A DNA stretch of 11,408 nt from Clostridia bacterium (GCA_017935825.1 JAGBGW010000161.1:1-11408); one strand, 5' to 3'. Shown: positions 1-7,496, counted from the first letter of the stretch. The notes: generated from the sequence alone by a model not told the origin. Numbers and translations are program-made.

Positions 1-33
1 AGTTAGATATAAGTTAGGTATAAGTTAGGTATA
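1..33. repeat. 11-bp tandem repeat, three copies
   Basis: Three head-to-tail copies of an 11-base unit: AGTTAGATATA (1-11), AGTTAGGTATA (12-22) and AGTTAGGTATA (23-33). The first differs from the others by one base, and the array stops at AATCC. It begins at the window edge, so more copies may lie outside. It is upstream of the ddl promoter. Iteron, slippage tract (VNTR) or regulator binding sites are all possible; nothing here decides between them. Confidence 0.8.
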
Positions 34-157
34 AATCCATCGTAGGGCAGAGGCTTGCTGCTGATGCAAGAAAAGCTTCAAAATCTGAAAAGAGTAAAGC
101 AGATACGCATTTTGTGCGAAAACACTGTTAGGAATGTGCGCATTTGCCTTGGCGCAA

Positions 158-186
158 TTGAAGCAACACATATTTTTTGTTATACT
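158..186 (+). promoter_or_regulatory. Probable sigma-A promoter of ddl-murF
   Basis: TTGAAG (158-163) and TATACT (181-186) are separated by 17 bases, matching the sigma-A/sigma-70 pattern, and lie about 60 bases before the ddl start. A short inverted repeat, TGCGC (137-141) and GCGCA (152-156), sits just before the -35 box, and a small hairpin GCAC/GTGC (196-207) lies in the leader. No gene was seen between the tandem repeat and this promoter. Confidence 0.7.
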
Positions 187-245
187 TTAATATAAGCACC
201 TATGTGCATATCCGATTATCAAAACGGAAAGGATCCTGAAATTAT

Positions 246-1289
246 ATGAAGATCGTAGTTATGTGCGGTGGCCTGAGCCCCGAGCGCAACGTGTCCATTA
301 CAAGCAGTGCACTGATTTGCCGTGCCCTGCGCAAAATGGGTCACCAGGCAGTGATTGTGGATATGTTCTTCGGCCTGGAAGATTACGCAGGCGATCCCGC
401 CGATCTTTTTGAAAATCTGCCCGAAATTCCCGATGTGAGTGTGGGTCATGAAGCACCCGATCTGGACGAGATCAAAGCATCCCGTAAGTGGAAGTCCCGT
501 TCCATGATCGGTCAGGGCGTTCTTGAACTTTGCCAGGCAGCCGACCTTGTGTTCATCGGCATGCACGGCACCTGCGGCGAAGACGGCCGCATCCAGGCAA
601 CGCTGGATTTGCTTGGCGTGCCCTACACCGGCAGCGGTTACCTTGGCAGCGCCATCGCCATGGATAAGGACCTGACCAAGCGTGTTGCCGCCACCTTCGG
701 CGTTCGTACCCCCGCTTGGGAGACTGTTTCTTACGATGTGGATGAAATTCCTGCCATCGTGGAGCGTACCAAGGTGCCCTGTGTTGTCAAGCCCGTGGAC
801 AGCGGCTCCTCCATCGGTGTTTCCATCGCAAACACCAAGGAGGAACTGGAAAAGGCTCTCTACGACAGCCGCAAGTTCTCCCGCGTGGTGCTGGAGCAGT
901 ACGTAAAGGGGCGTGAAATCGACGTGGCGGTGCTGGACGGCGTTGCCCTTCCCTCCATCGAGATCATCCCCAAAGTGGGCTTCTACGACTATAAGAACAA
1001 GTATCAGGCAGGCGCGGCAGAGGAAGTATGTCCCTCGAAGATCGATCCTGAGATCGAACGTGAACTTCGCGCCATGGCACTGACCGTGCACAACGCACTG
1101 GGACTTTCCGTCTACTCCCGTTCCGACTACATCGTCGACGAAAACAACGACGTCTATTTCATCGAGATGAACACCCTGCCCGGCATGACGCCCACCAGCC
1201 TTATGCCCCAGGAGGCAGCTGCAGCAGGCGTGGATTACGACACTCTCTGCCGTACCATCGTGGAAGTTTCCCTTCGCCAGAGAGGCTAA
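246..1289 (+). CDS. ddl: D-alanine--D-alanine ligase
   Basis: This ATP-grasp enzyme joins two D-alanines in the cytoplasm for peptidoglycan precursor synthesis. The 347-residue length is normal for the family. Visible hallmarks are GGLSPERNVSI near residues 8-18 (Glu13 would be the N-terminal D-Ala-binding Glu), HGTCGEDG (107-114), the lysine-containing VVKPVDSGSSIGVS (180-193) of the ATP-grasp fold, FYDYKNKY in the omega loop (246-253), and EMNTLPGMTPTSLMPQ (307-322), the Mg2+ and substrate-binding C-terminal signature. The omega-loop tyrosine pattern fits a D-Ala-D-Ala ligase rather than a VanA-type D-Ala-D-Lac ligase (inference). The start ATG follows GGAAAGGA at 226-233, a slightly long spacing of 12 bases. 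It is the first gene of an operon with murF, whose start is 15 bases downstream of this stop. Confidence 0.96.
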   Translation: MKIVVMCGGLSPERNVSITSSALICRALRKMGHQAVIVDMFFGLEDYAGDPADLFENLPEIPDVSVGHEAPDLDEIKASRKWKSRSMIGQGVLELCQAADLVFIGMHGTCGEDGRIQATLDLLGVPYTGSGYLGSAIAMDKDLTKRVAATFGVRTPAWETVSYDVDEIPAIVERTKVPCVVKPVDSGSSIGVSIANTKEELEKALYDSRKFSRVVLEQYVKGREIDVAVLDGVALPSIEIIPKVGFYDYKNKYQAGAAEEVCPSKIDPEIERELRAMALTVHNALGLSVYSRSDYIVDENNDVYFIEMNTLPGMTPTSLMPQEAAAAGVDYDTLCRTIVEVSLRQRG

Positions 1290-1304
1290 GAAAGGCTGAG
1301 GACA

Positions 1305-2672
1305 ATGAAAGTATTTACCGTAGCCGATGCCGCCCGTGCCATCGGCGGACAATGGTTTATTGATGAAAAAGACATGACGCGCGAAGTCCGCTTCGTCACC
1401 TCCGACAGCCGTCAGGCAGGCGAGGGAGCGCTGTTCGTCGCCATCTGCGGCGCACGCGTGGACGGTCATGACTTCATCGAAGGCGCACTGGCAAACGACG
1501 CAAGCCTTTGCATCGGCGAACGCGACCCCAAGGACGCAAGTGAAATGCCTTTCATCAAGGTGGATTCTTCCCTTGCCGCCGTCGGTCGTCTTGCAGCTTG
1601 GTACCGCAGCCTGTTTGATATTCCCGTGGTGGGCATTACCGGTTCCGTTGGCAAAACCACCACCAAAGAGATGGTTTGGTCCGTCCTTCGCCAGAAGTAC
1701 GAGACCCACAAGACCCAGAAGAACTTCAACAACGAACTTGGTGTACCCCAGACACTGCTTGCAATGCCCGAGGATTCCACTGCCGCCGTCATCGAAATGG
1801 GCATCAGCGATTTTGGCGAAATGTCCCGTCTGACCGCCATGGTCAAACCCACCGTGGCTGTGATGAGCATCATCGGCTATTCCCATCTGGAATTCCTTGG
1901 TGACCGCGAAGGCGTGCTTCGCGCCAAGGGCGAGATCTTCGAAGGTGTGGCAGAGGACGGTGTGGCTGTGTTGAACGGCGATGACGATCTTTTGTGTGAC
2001 TTCATGCCCCCCGTGCGCCGCGTGACCTATGGCCTGAACGAGGGCAACGACTATGTGGCAAGCAATGTGGAAAATTTGGGTCAGGACGGCGTAGCCTGCA
2101 CCATCCGCTGGAAGGATGAGGAAATCTCCGTCACCATCCCTGCCTATGGTACCCACATGGTCTATGCAGCCCTTGCAGGTACTGCAGTGGGCGATCAGCT
2201 TGGTCTTTCCGCAGAAGAAATCCGCGCCGGTATCGAGGCTTATGAGACCGTTGGCCGCCGCGCTCACATCGAAAAGACCGACAGCCTTGTCATCGTAGAC
2301 GATTGCTACAATGCAAATCCCAGCTCCGTGTCCGCTGCCATCGCTTCTCTGGACGGCGCAAAGGGCAGACGCGTCTGCATCCTTGGCGATATGCTGGAAC
2401 TGGGCACGGAAGAAAATGCCCTGCACGAAGGCGTGGGCAAAAAGTGCGCCGATGCAGGCGTGGAGCTTCTGCTTGCAACGGGTGAACTTTCCAAGTACAC
2501 GGTTCAAGGCGCCGCCGCCATGGGCGAGCGTGCAAAGTGGTTCTGCGACAAGCCTGCATTGATCGCAGCATTGCCTGACTTGCTGCAAAAAGGCGACACC
2601 GTGCTTGTCAAAGCATCCCATTCCAGAAAGTTTGAGGAGATCACCGAAGCATTGCTGAAGCTGGAACTGTAA
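1305..2672 (+). CDS. murF: UDP-N-acetylmuramoyl-tripeptide--D-alanyl-D-alanine ligase
   Basis: MurF attaches the D-Ala-D-Ala dipeptide made by the preceding gene product to UDP-MurNAc-tripeptide, the last cytoplasmic step of the muropeptide precursor. The 455 residues show the three Mur ligase domains: an N-terminal UDP-binding part with TSDSR (32-36), the ATPase core with P-loop GITGSVGKTTT (110-120), NFNNELGVPQT (140-150), EMGISDFGEM (164-173) and GYSHLEFLG (191-199), and the C-terminal domain with DDCYNANPSS (332-341), LGDMLELG (360-367) and VLVKASHSRKFE (about 433-444). The ATG is preceded by a weak purine-rich site in the short gap after ddl (AGAAAGG near 1288-1295). Ddl followed by MurF is a common Firmicute arrangement. 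The stop is 10 bases before a strong terminator. Confidence 0.96.
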   Translation: MKVFTVADAARAIGGQWFIDEKDMTREVRFVTSDSRQAGEGALFVAICGARVDGHDFIEGALANDASLCIGERDPKDASEMPFIKVDSSLAAVGRLAAWYRSLFDIPVVGITGSVGKTTTKEMVWSVLRQKYETHKTQKNFNNELGVPQTLLAMPEDSTAAVIEMGISDFGEMSRLTAMVKPTVAVMSIIGYSHLEFLGDREGVLRAKGEIFEGVAEDGVAVLNGDDDLLCDFMPPVRRVTYGLNEGNDYVASNVENLGQDGVACTIRWKDEEISVTIPAYGTHMVYAALAGTAVGDQLGLSAEEIRAGIEAYETVGRRAHIEKTDSLVIVDDCYNANPSSVSAAIASLDGAKGRRVCILGDMLELGTEENALHEGVGKKCADAGVELLLATGELSKYTVQGAAAMGERAKWFCDKPALIAALPDLLQKGDTVLVKASHSRKFEEITEALLKLEL

Positions 2673-2682
2673 AAACAATAAG

Positions 2683-2714
2683 AAAAAAGACCTCGGTTTT
2701 CCCGAGGTCTTTTT
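2683..2714. terminator. Bidirectional intrinsic terminator between murF and pgi
   Basis: Stem GACCTCGG (2689-2696) pairs with CCGAGGTC (2702-2709) around a 5-base loop. It is flanked by A6 on the left and T5 on the right, so it has a U-tract in both directions. It serves the convergent murF (+) and pgi (-) genes. Confidence 0.92.
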
Positions 2715-2722
2715 GTATGCGC

Positions 2723-3979
2723 TTATTTTCCCAGTGCGGCAAACATACTGCGCTTGTATTCTTCCACGCCTTCCTGGTCGAAGGGATTGACGCCCATCAG
2801 CTTGCCCGACACGGCGCAGGCACCCATGAAGTAGTAGTAAAGCTCACCGAAGGTCTTTTCATTGATCTGATCAATTTCAAAGACCATGCAGGGCACGCCG
2901 CCTTTGGTGTGGGCGATCAGCGTGGCCTGTTCTGCCGCCTTATTGATCTGGGCAAAGTCCATGTTGTCAAGATAATCGAAGCGATCGCCGAAAGCTGCAT
3001 CAGGTTCGATCACAGCGGAAGCTTTGGGGTCTTCCACTTTCAGGAAGGTCTGCATCAGTGCGCGTCTGCCATCCTGCATGTATTGTCCCATGGAGTGCAG
3101 GTCCTCTGAATAGATCGCCGCTGCAGGGAATACACCAAGTTTCTCCTTGCCCTCGCTTTCGCCGAACAGCTGGATCCACCACTTGGCAAAGAATGCATAC
3201 TGCGGCTCGAAGGAAGCCAGCATTTCAATGTCAAAGCCTTTGCCGTAGAGCAGATTTCGTGCCGCGGCATAGCGCACGGCGGGATTTTCTTCCGCGTTGT
3301 TTCTGCAATCGTCCATAGCGGCCTGCACACCTGCAAGGAAAGCATCGATATCAAGACCTGCCACCGCACAGGGGAAAAGACCCACGGGGGTGAAGGCGGA
3401 ATATCTGCCGCCCACAGGTACGGGGAACTGCAGGAAGGTGTAGCCGTTTTCCTTTGCGATCTCTTCCAGACGGGAACCGATGGTGCCTGTAACGATGATG
3501 CGCTTTGCCATCTCGTCCTTGGTATAGTATTTCTTCATCCACTGGCGCAAGATGCGGAAATGGCTGCCCGGTTCCAAAGTCTCAAAGTTTTTGGCGATGA
3601 TGTCGATGTAGACGCTCTTGCCTTCCAGTTTTTTCAGCGTATGGCTGATGTAGTAGGGGGAAAGGGTATTGCCAAGATAGATGATTTCGGGACCGTCGCG
3701 GTCTTCCAATGCTTCGATCATGGCGCGTGCCGCCTGATTGGAGCCGCCCACGCCCACGATGACGAAGGCATCTGCATCGCGGCGAATCTCTTGTGCCTTT
3801 TGACGGATCAGGTCAAGCTGCAGGGCGGAGTGCTTCAGCGTTCTCCAGCCCAGTACGCCGTCGGTATCTTCACATGCCAAAAGCTGGCGGGAAATCTGCG
3901 CCGCCTTGGCAGTATGTGCGGCAAGTTCTTCCTGCTGCAAAAAGCTTTCCAATCGTTTAAGATCAAGTTTTACACTCAT
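2723..3979 (-). CDS. pgi: Glucose-6-phosphate isomerase
   Basis: Interconverts glucose 6-phosphate and fructose 6-phosphate in glycolysis and gluconeogenesis. The 418 residues carry both family signatures: PVPVGGRYSAFTPVG (186-200) and the C-terminal NPFDQEGVEEYK (398-409), whose Lys409 corresponds to the conserved ring-opening lysine. Also present are VGVGGSNQAAR (75-85), which binds the sugar phosphate, GTIGSR (165-170), GESEGK (273-278) with an active-site Glu, and DLHSMGQY (293-300) with the conserved His. It is a little shorter than many bacterial homologues (about 450). The start ATG is supported by GAGGT at 3986-3990 on the minus strand. There is no room for a normal promoter between the upstream esterase hairpin and this start, so it is probably cotranscribed with the esterase gene. 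Confidence 0.95.
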   Translation of the reverse strand: MSVKLDLKRLESFLQQEELAAHTAKAAQISRQLLACEDTDGVLGWRTLKHSALQLDLIRQKAQEIRRDADAFVIVGVGGSNQAARAMIEALEDRDGPEIIYLGNTLSPYYISHTLKKLEGKSVYIDIIAKNFETLEPGSHFRILRQWMKKYYTKDEMAKRIIVTGTIGSRLEEIAKENGYTFLQFPVPVGGRYSAFTPVGLFPCAVAGLDIDAFLAGVQAAMDDCRNNAEENPAVRYAAARNLLYGKGFDIEMLASFEPQYAFFAKWWIQLFGESEGKEKLGVFPAAAIYSEDLHSMGQYMQDGRRALMQTFLKVEDPKASAVIEPDAAFGDRFDYLDNMDFAQINKAAEQATLIAHTKGGVPCMVFEIDQINEKTFGELYYYFMGACAVSGKLMGVNPFDQEGVEEYKRSMFAALGK

Positions 3980-4000
3980 TTTTTTACCTCATAATACAAT

Positions 4001-4022
4001 GGGCAGAGGGAAGCCTCTGCCC
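4001..4022 (-). terminator. Intercistronic hairpin between esterase and pgi (weak or no terminator)
   Basis: A perfect 9-bp stem, GGGCAGAGG (4001-4009) with CCTCTGCCC (4014-4022), around a 4-base loop. In the minus direction, the direction of transcription, it is followed by ATTGTATTATG and not by a T-run. Strong termination is therefore unlikely; partial termination, mRNA processing or 3'-end protection is more plausible (inference). The run after it is more T-rich on the + strand, where no gene ends. Confidence 0.5.
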
Positions 4023-4036
4023 GGGTTTTGTTTTGT

Positions 4037-4942
4037 TTAGAATGCGTTGCCTGCGTTTTCGTTTTTGATGCCGAAGAAATCCAGTACCAGCTGAATGTCG
4101 CGGTCCCATACGCGCCACTCATGGCCGCCGGGGCCCTCGCTGTGACCGTATTCGATGCCCAGTTCATCCAGATAGGCAAGGAATTCGGGGTACTTGTTGT
4201 TGTCGAAGAACAGATGGTCGTCGCTGCCGCAGCACATGTAAAGCTTGGGGGGATTGTCCAGCTTTGCAAACTCGCGGAATGCGGGCCACTGGTTTTCTGC
4301 AGATGCAAGGTAGTCTTCCATGCCGCCCCACTTGTCCATGTCGTTTCTGGTGCGAAGGTCACGGGATGCGGTGGTGAACTCACCTTCGCAGGTGCCTGCG
4401 TGGGATTCCAGTTCCTTACGATCCAGACCTGCAATGCGTACCAGATCCTGATAGTTTTCTTCCGTCTCGTAGTTGGTGGGCACGTAGCTCATGGAAGCTG
4501 CGCCTGCAAACTTTTCAGGATGTGCCAGCATGTAGCGCAAGGTGCCGCGGCCGCCCATGGAAAGACCTGCGATGAAGTTGTCCTTGGGGTCGGAGGATGC
4601 AGGGAACCAGTTGTAAACCAGCGGCATCAGCTCGTCAAACAGGAAATTGAAACACTGATAGCCAAGGCAGAAGTTGCCCCAGTTTTCGTACATTGCGTTC
4701 AGACCCGAGGGCATGACCACGATCAGGTCGCGCTCGCAGGCGTAAAGCTCGATGTTGGACTTTCTAAGCCAGTCGGAATAGTCGCCGAAGGTGCCGTGCA
4801 GAAGCCACAGCACACGGTATTTTTTGCCATTGCCGTAGAACTGCTCGGGAGACTTGTCGCGCGGCTTGTCGGGCAGAATGATGGTCACGTCCGTATTGCT
4901 GCAAAGGCACTGGCTCTCAAACTGAAAATGAACCAAAGACAT
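4037..4942 (-). CDS. Alpha/beta-hydrolase esterase (putative esterase family, PF00756 type)
   Basis: A 301-residue cytoplasmic serine hydrolase of the putative esterase / tributyrin esterase / S-formylglutathione hydrolase-like group. Visible elements: WLLHGTFGDYSDW (46-58), the oxyanion-side HG loop; GLSMGGRGTL (126-135), the nucleophile elbow with Ser128; CGSDDHLF (238-245), with Asp242 (or 241) as the likely acid; and GPGGHEWRVW (270-279), with His274 as the catalytic base. There is no signal peptide or membrane segment. The start ATG follows AAGGGGA at 4951-4957 with good spacing. The true substrate cannot be read from sequence; short-chain acyl esters such as acetylated sugars would fit the carbohydrate neighbourhood, but that is inference. 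It has its own perfect consensus promoter and is probably cotranscribed with pgi downstream. Confidence 0.88.
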   Translation of the reverse strand: MSLVHFQFESQCLCSNTDVTIILPDKPRDKSPEQFYGNGKKYRVLWLLHGTFGDYSDWLRKSNIELYACERDLIVVMPSGLNAMYENWGNFCLGYQCFNFLFDELMPLVYNWFPASSDPKDNFIAGLSMGGRGTLRYMLAHPEKFAGAASMSYVPTNYETEENYQDLVRIAGLDRKELESHAGTCEGEFTTASRDLRTRNDMDKWGGMEDYLASAENQWPAFREFAKLDNPPKLYMCCGSDDHLFFDNNKYPEFLAYLDELGIEYGHSEGPGGHEWRVWDRDIQLVLDFFGIKNENAGNAF

Positions 4943-4981
4943 AGGAATATTCCCCTTTCACGTGCATAAATTGTTGATTCT

Positions 4982-5010
4982 ATTATAAAATTATGGTGAA
5001 TCTGTGTCAA
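4982..5010 (-). promoter_or_regulatory. Consensus sigma-A promoter of the esterase-pgi unit
   Basis: On the minus strand TTGACA (5005-5010) and TATAAT (4982-4987) are both perfect consensus hexamers with an optimal 17-base spacer. The predicted transcript start is near 4975, about 33 bases before the esterase ATG. An inverted repeat GATTC (4976-4980) / GAATC (4998-5002) brackets the -10 region and could be an operator, though this is weak. Confidence 0.88.
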
Positions 5011-5018
5011 GAAAAGAG

Positions 5019-5049
5019 AAAAGACCTCAAGGTTTCCCTGAGGTCTTTT
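5019..5049 (-). terminator. Intrinsic terminator of the PfkB-family kinase gene
   Basis: Stem GACCTCA (5023-5029) pairs with TGAGGTC (5039-5045), with A4 before it and T4 after it. Read on the minus strand it is followed by TTTTCTCTTTTC. It stands 13 bases after the kinase stop and directly abuts the -35 box of the esterase promoter. It shares the GACCTC/GAGGTC core with the terminator at 2683-2714. Confidence 0.87.
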
Positions 5050-5062
5050 ATGTCTGCTGTTT

Positions 5063-5995
5063 TTACTCCATCACGGAAATATCCACGCGGGGGAGCATGA
5101 AATCGAAGTTTTCGCGGGTGCACATCAGGGTACCTTCGCGGATGATGGAGCCGTTTGCTGCGGCAACGGCGTAGCGCAGCATGTCTTCAAGACCAAGACC
5201 TTCTGCTATTGCCATGCACATGCCGGCGACCAAAGAGTCACCTGCGCCCTGCAGACCCTTGACTTCCAAAGATGCGCCCTTTGCATAGACCACATGGTCC
5301 TTGTCGCAGAGCACTGCGCCGTCGGGACCCATGGATACGCATACATGGCCGATGCCCTGTGCGATCAGTTCCTTTGCGGCACCGACGATCTCGCCCAAGG
5401 TATTGAGCTCACGACCGCAAAGGCGCTGCAGCTCGCTGCGATTCGGCTTGATGAAATCGGGGCAAGCCTTGATGCCTTCGCGGAACAGATCCTTGTCTGC
5501 ATCAAGAATTGCGATCTTGCCGCGCTTTTTGATCTCCAAAATCAGCTGATAGTAGAAATCCGTGGGCACACCGGGGGGCACGCTGCCGGTGAGGATGACT
5601 GCGGTGGACTTGTCGATCTGATCGACGATCGCATCGTATGCGCGCTTGACATCTTCTTCCGTGACGGGGCAGCCTTTTTCGTTGCACTCGGTCATGATGT
5701 GGGAGATGCTGTCAAACAGCTTAAAGTTGACACGGATGGAGCCGGGCACGTCAAGACCGGTACCTTCGATACCCTTTTCCGCCAGGAAGTTGGGCACGGT
5801 GTCTTTATCGTTCAAATAGTTGAAGTATACGCTGTGGGTGGGAACGCCAAGCTGAGCCAGAGCAACGGAAACGTTGATGCCCTTGCCGGAGATGTCCACG
5901 TTGGACTTGGTCACGGCATTGAATTCGCCAAACTGGAAGCCGCTGATAAATGCAGTGCGGTCCAGACAGGGGTTCAGAGTTACTGTGGTAAACAT
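5063..5995 (-). CDS. pfkB: PfkB-family hexose kinase (1-phosphofructokinase-like)
   Basis: A ribokinase-fold sugar kinase of the 1-phosphofructokinase / tagatose-6-phosphate kinase group, 310 residues, the usual length. The N-terminal TLNPCLDRT (6-14) contains the sugar-contacting Asp12; SGKGINVS (36-43) is the glycine-rich substrate loop; TGSVPPG (136-142) and KPNRSE (183-188) are family landmarks; GLQGAGDSLVAG (247-258) holds the anion hole and catalytic base Asp253. It should phosphorylate a phosphosugar, most likely fructose 1-phosphate to fructose 1,6-bisphosphate. Tagatose 6-phosphate or fructose 6-phosphate remain possible, because no fructose PTS gene or regulator lies beside it to decide. 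The start ATG is supported by GGAGG at 6001-6005 (short 5-base spacing). It is monocistronic with its own promoter and terminator, and divergent from the MFS permease gene. Confidence 0.9.
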   Translation of the reverse strand: MFTTVTLNPCLDRTAFISGFQFGEFNAVTKSNVDISGKGINVSVALAQLGVPTHSVYFNYLNDKDTVPNFLAEKGIEGTGLDVPGSIRVNFKLFDSISHIMTECNEKGCPVTEEDVKRAYDAIVDQIDKSTAVILTGSVPPGVPTDFYYQLILEIKKRGKIAILDADKDLFREGIKACPDFIKPNRSELQRLCGRELNTLGEIVGAAKELIAQGIGHVCVSMGPDGAVLCDKDHVVYAKGASLEVKGLQGAGDSLVAGMCMAIAEGLGLEDMLRYAVAAANGSIIREGTLMCTRENFDFMLPRVDISVME

Positions 5996-6049
5996 ACCAT
6001 CCTCCGCCTTGATTAAAAAAGATAGCAGCCTTCAAAAGCTTGCGCAAAT

Positions 6050-6078
6050 ATTATAATATACATGTCTGTATCTTGCAA
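6050..6078 (-). promoter_or_regulatory. Promoter of the PfkB-family kinase gene, with a palindrome in the spacer
   Basis: On the minus strand TTGCAA (6073-6078) and TATAAT (6050-6055) are 17 bases apart. The spacer contains the dyad ATACA-N4-TGTAT (6058-6071). A repressor bound there would block RNA polymerase directly, so it is a candidate operator (inference). Confidence 0.72.
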
Positions 6079-6152
6079 TCTTTGTTTGAAAAAATCCAGT
6101 AAAACAGGGAAAAAACGGGATTTTTCGACGTTAAAATGTGTCGCTTTGTCCA

Positions 6153-6181
6153 TTGCGGGAAATGCCCTTTGTGCGTATAAT
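6153..6181 (+). promoter_or_regulatory. Probable promoter of the MFS permease gene
   Basis: TTGCGG (6153-6158) and a perfect TATAAT (6176-6181) with a 17-base spacer, 38 bases before the permease ATG. A weak inverted repeat, CGAC (6126-6129) / GTCG (6140-6143), lies just upstream of the -35 box. The promoter is divergent from the kinase promoter about 75 bases away. Confidence 0.65.
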
Positions 6182-6218
6182 GGTTCTGGTATGAACTGAT
6201 ATTGGAGAAATAAATTCT

Positions 6219-7439
6219 ATGCAAAAATCATCCTCTGCGCCCCGTGCGCGCCTTGTGTTTTCCGCTGTCACGCTGATTTTCTTCCTTGCCCATGCGGCAA
6301 CGGCGTTCGTGGCAACGTATTTAAAGGAAATGGGGCTTTCCGCATCCTTCGTCGGTACCATCATGGCGCTGCTCAACTGCGTGGGCATCGTCTCTTCTCC
6401 CGTACTGGGAAATTTTGCAGATAAGATCAACTCCGCCCGATGCGCCTTTATGATCGACGTGGTGCTGGCAGGCGCCATCATGGCATGCATTCCCGCCTTT
6501 GGTGCAAAGACCATCTTCGGCATCCCCGTGGCGGCGATCCTTCTGATGGTCTGGGCATTTTTCCGCATTCCTGCCAACAGCCTGCTTGATTCCTGGACAC
6601 TGCGCTGTGCGGAGGAAACGGGCGCATTTTCCTTCGGTTCCATCCGCCTCATCGGCTCCGTCAGCGGCGCTACCATGTGCATCCTCTACGGTCAGCTGGC
6701 GGCGAAGACGGGCACCAATGCCTCCATCCTCTATGGCTACAGTGTGTTCGCCGCGCTGACGTTGCTTTTCTGTATTTTTACGGGCAGAAAGTATGACGAC
6801 GGCGTTATTGCGGAGAAAAAAGAAGAGAAGAAAGAGGAGAAAAAAGAAAAGAACAACCGCGCAGGCGTGCGTACCGCACTTTCCAGCAAAAGTTTTCTTT
6901 TGTTTTTACTGTGCCACGCGGCGATGGGCATTCCCATCTACTGCCTGACCACGTTCCTTCCCTATAAGCTTTCCGAGCTTGGTGCATCAAGCGATATGCT
7001 GGGCACCCTTGTGGCACTGAAATCCTACACGGAAGTGCCTATGCTGCTGTTTGGCGCGGCATGTTTGAAAAAGTGGGATGCAAAGCCCGTATTGACGATC
7101 TGCTTTGCAGCGTTTTTCCTTGAACATCTTGCCTGCGCACTGGCAGGCAATGTGGCAATTATTGCCATTGCACTGATGGCACACGGACTGTTCTTCGGTC
7201 TGTACCTTGCCGCCATGGTGCATTACGTCTACCGTGTGGCGCCCAAGGATGCCGTGGCAAGCGCCCAGTCCCTTGCAGGCAGTGCGGCGCTGCTTTGCGC
7301 CGTTTTGACCAACATCCTGGGCGGCGTGTTGGTGGATCGCTTTGGCTCCGTCGGCTTCTTTACCTTCGGCACTGCGGTGTTTGCAGCTGCCTTCGTCCTG
7401 TTTATCCTTACGGCGAAAAAGAACACAAAAAACGCATAA
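6219..7439 (+). CDS. MFS transporter, LacY / MFS_1-like type
   Basis: A 406-residue integral membrane permease with two six-helix halves. Helix 1 begins around residue 12, and GNFADKINSAR (64-74) is the loop 2-3 motif A equivalent. FGSIRLIGSVSG (138-149) resembles the FGxxRxxGSxG signature before helix 5 of LacY/NupG/MFS_1-like symporters, which suggests an H+-coupled sugar or nucleoside importer; the substrate is unknown. The central cytoplasmic loop (about 189-214) is an almost pure Lys/Glu stretch encoded by a 42-base all-purine run. The ATG follows GGAG at 6204-6207 with a longish spacer. Downstream are a microprotein gene and a hydrolase-like gene on the same strand, suggesting that it imports an oligosaccharide (inference). 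Confidence 0.87.
   Translation: MQKSSSAPRARLVFSAVTLIFFLAHAATAFVATYLKEMGLSASFVGTIMALLNCVGIVSSPVLGNFADKINSARCAFMIDVVLAGAIMACIPAFGAKTIFGIPVAAILLMVWAFFRIPANSLLDSWTLRCAEETGAFSFGSIRLIGSVSGATMCILYGQLAAKTGTNASILYGYSVFAALTLLFCIFTGRKYDDGVIAEKKEEKKEEKKEKNNRAGVRTALSSKSFLLFLLCHAAMGIPIYCLTTFLPYKLSELGASSDMLGTLVALKSYTEVPMLLFGAACLKKWDAKPVLTICFAAFFLEHLACALAGNVAIIAIALMAHGLFFGLYLAAMVHYVYRVAPKDAVASAQSLAGSAALLCAVLTNILGGVLVDRFGSVGFFTFGTAVFAAAFVLFILTAKKNTKNA
6812..6853 (+). repeat. 42-base homopurine run inside the MFS gene
   Basis: Every base from 6812 to 6853 is A or G, built from repeated GARAAR-like triplets. It encodes the Lys/Glu-rich central loop of the permease. It is low-complexity sequence prone to slippage and contains internal GAGGAGA Shine-Dalgarno-like sites. 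Confidence 0.85.
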
Positions 7440-7496
7440 AACCGCTTCCATCGCCGATACTAAATGCGACTTCCAAAGAAAGGAGGACGCACGGCT

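Noticed and set aside
219..2678. An 819-codon open frame on the minus strand opposite ddl-murF
   Set aside because: Both sense genes have clear family motifs across their whole length. The antisense frame is in exact codon register with them, and its product is rich in His, Cys and Gly and lacks recognisable motifs, as expected for a codon-bias shadow.
4028..4969. A 313-codon + strand frame opposite the esterase gene
   Set aside because: The minus strand encodes an esterase with a full catalytic triad and a consensus promoter; the + frame is an in-register shadow.
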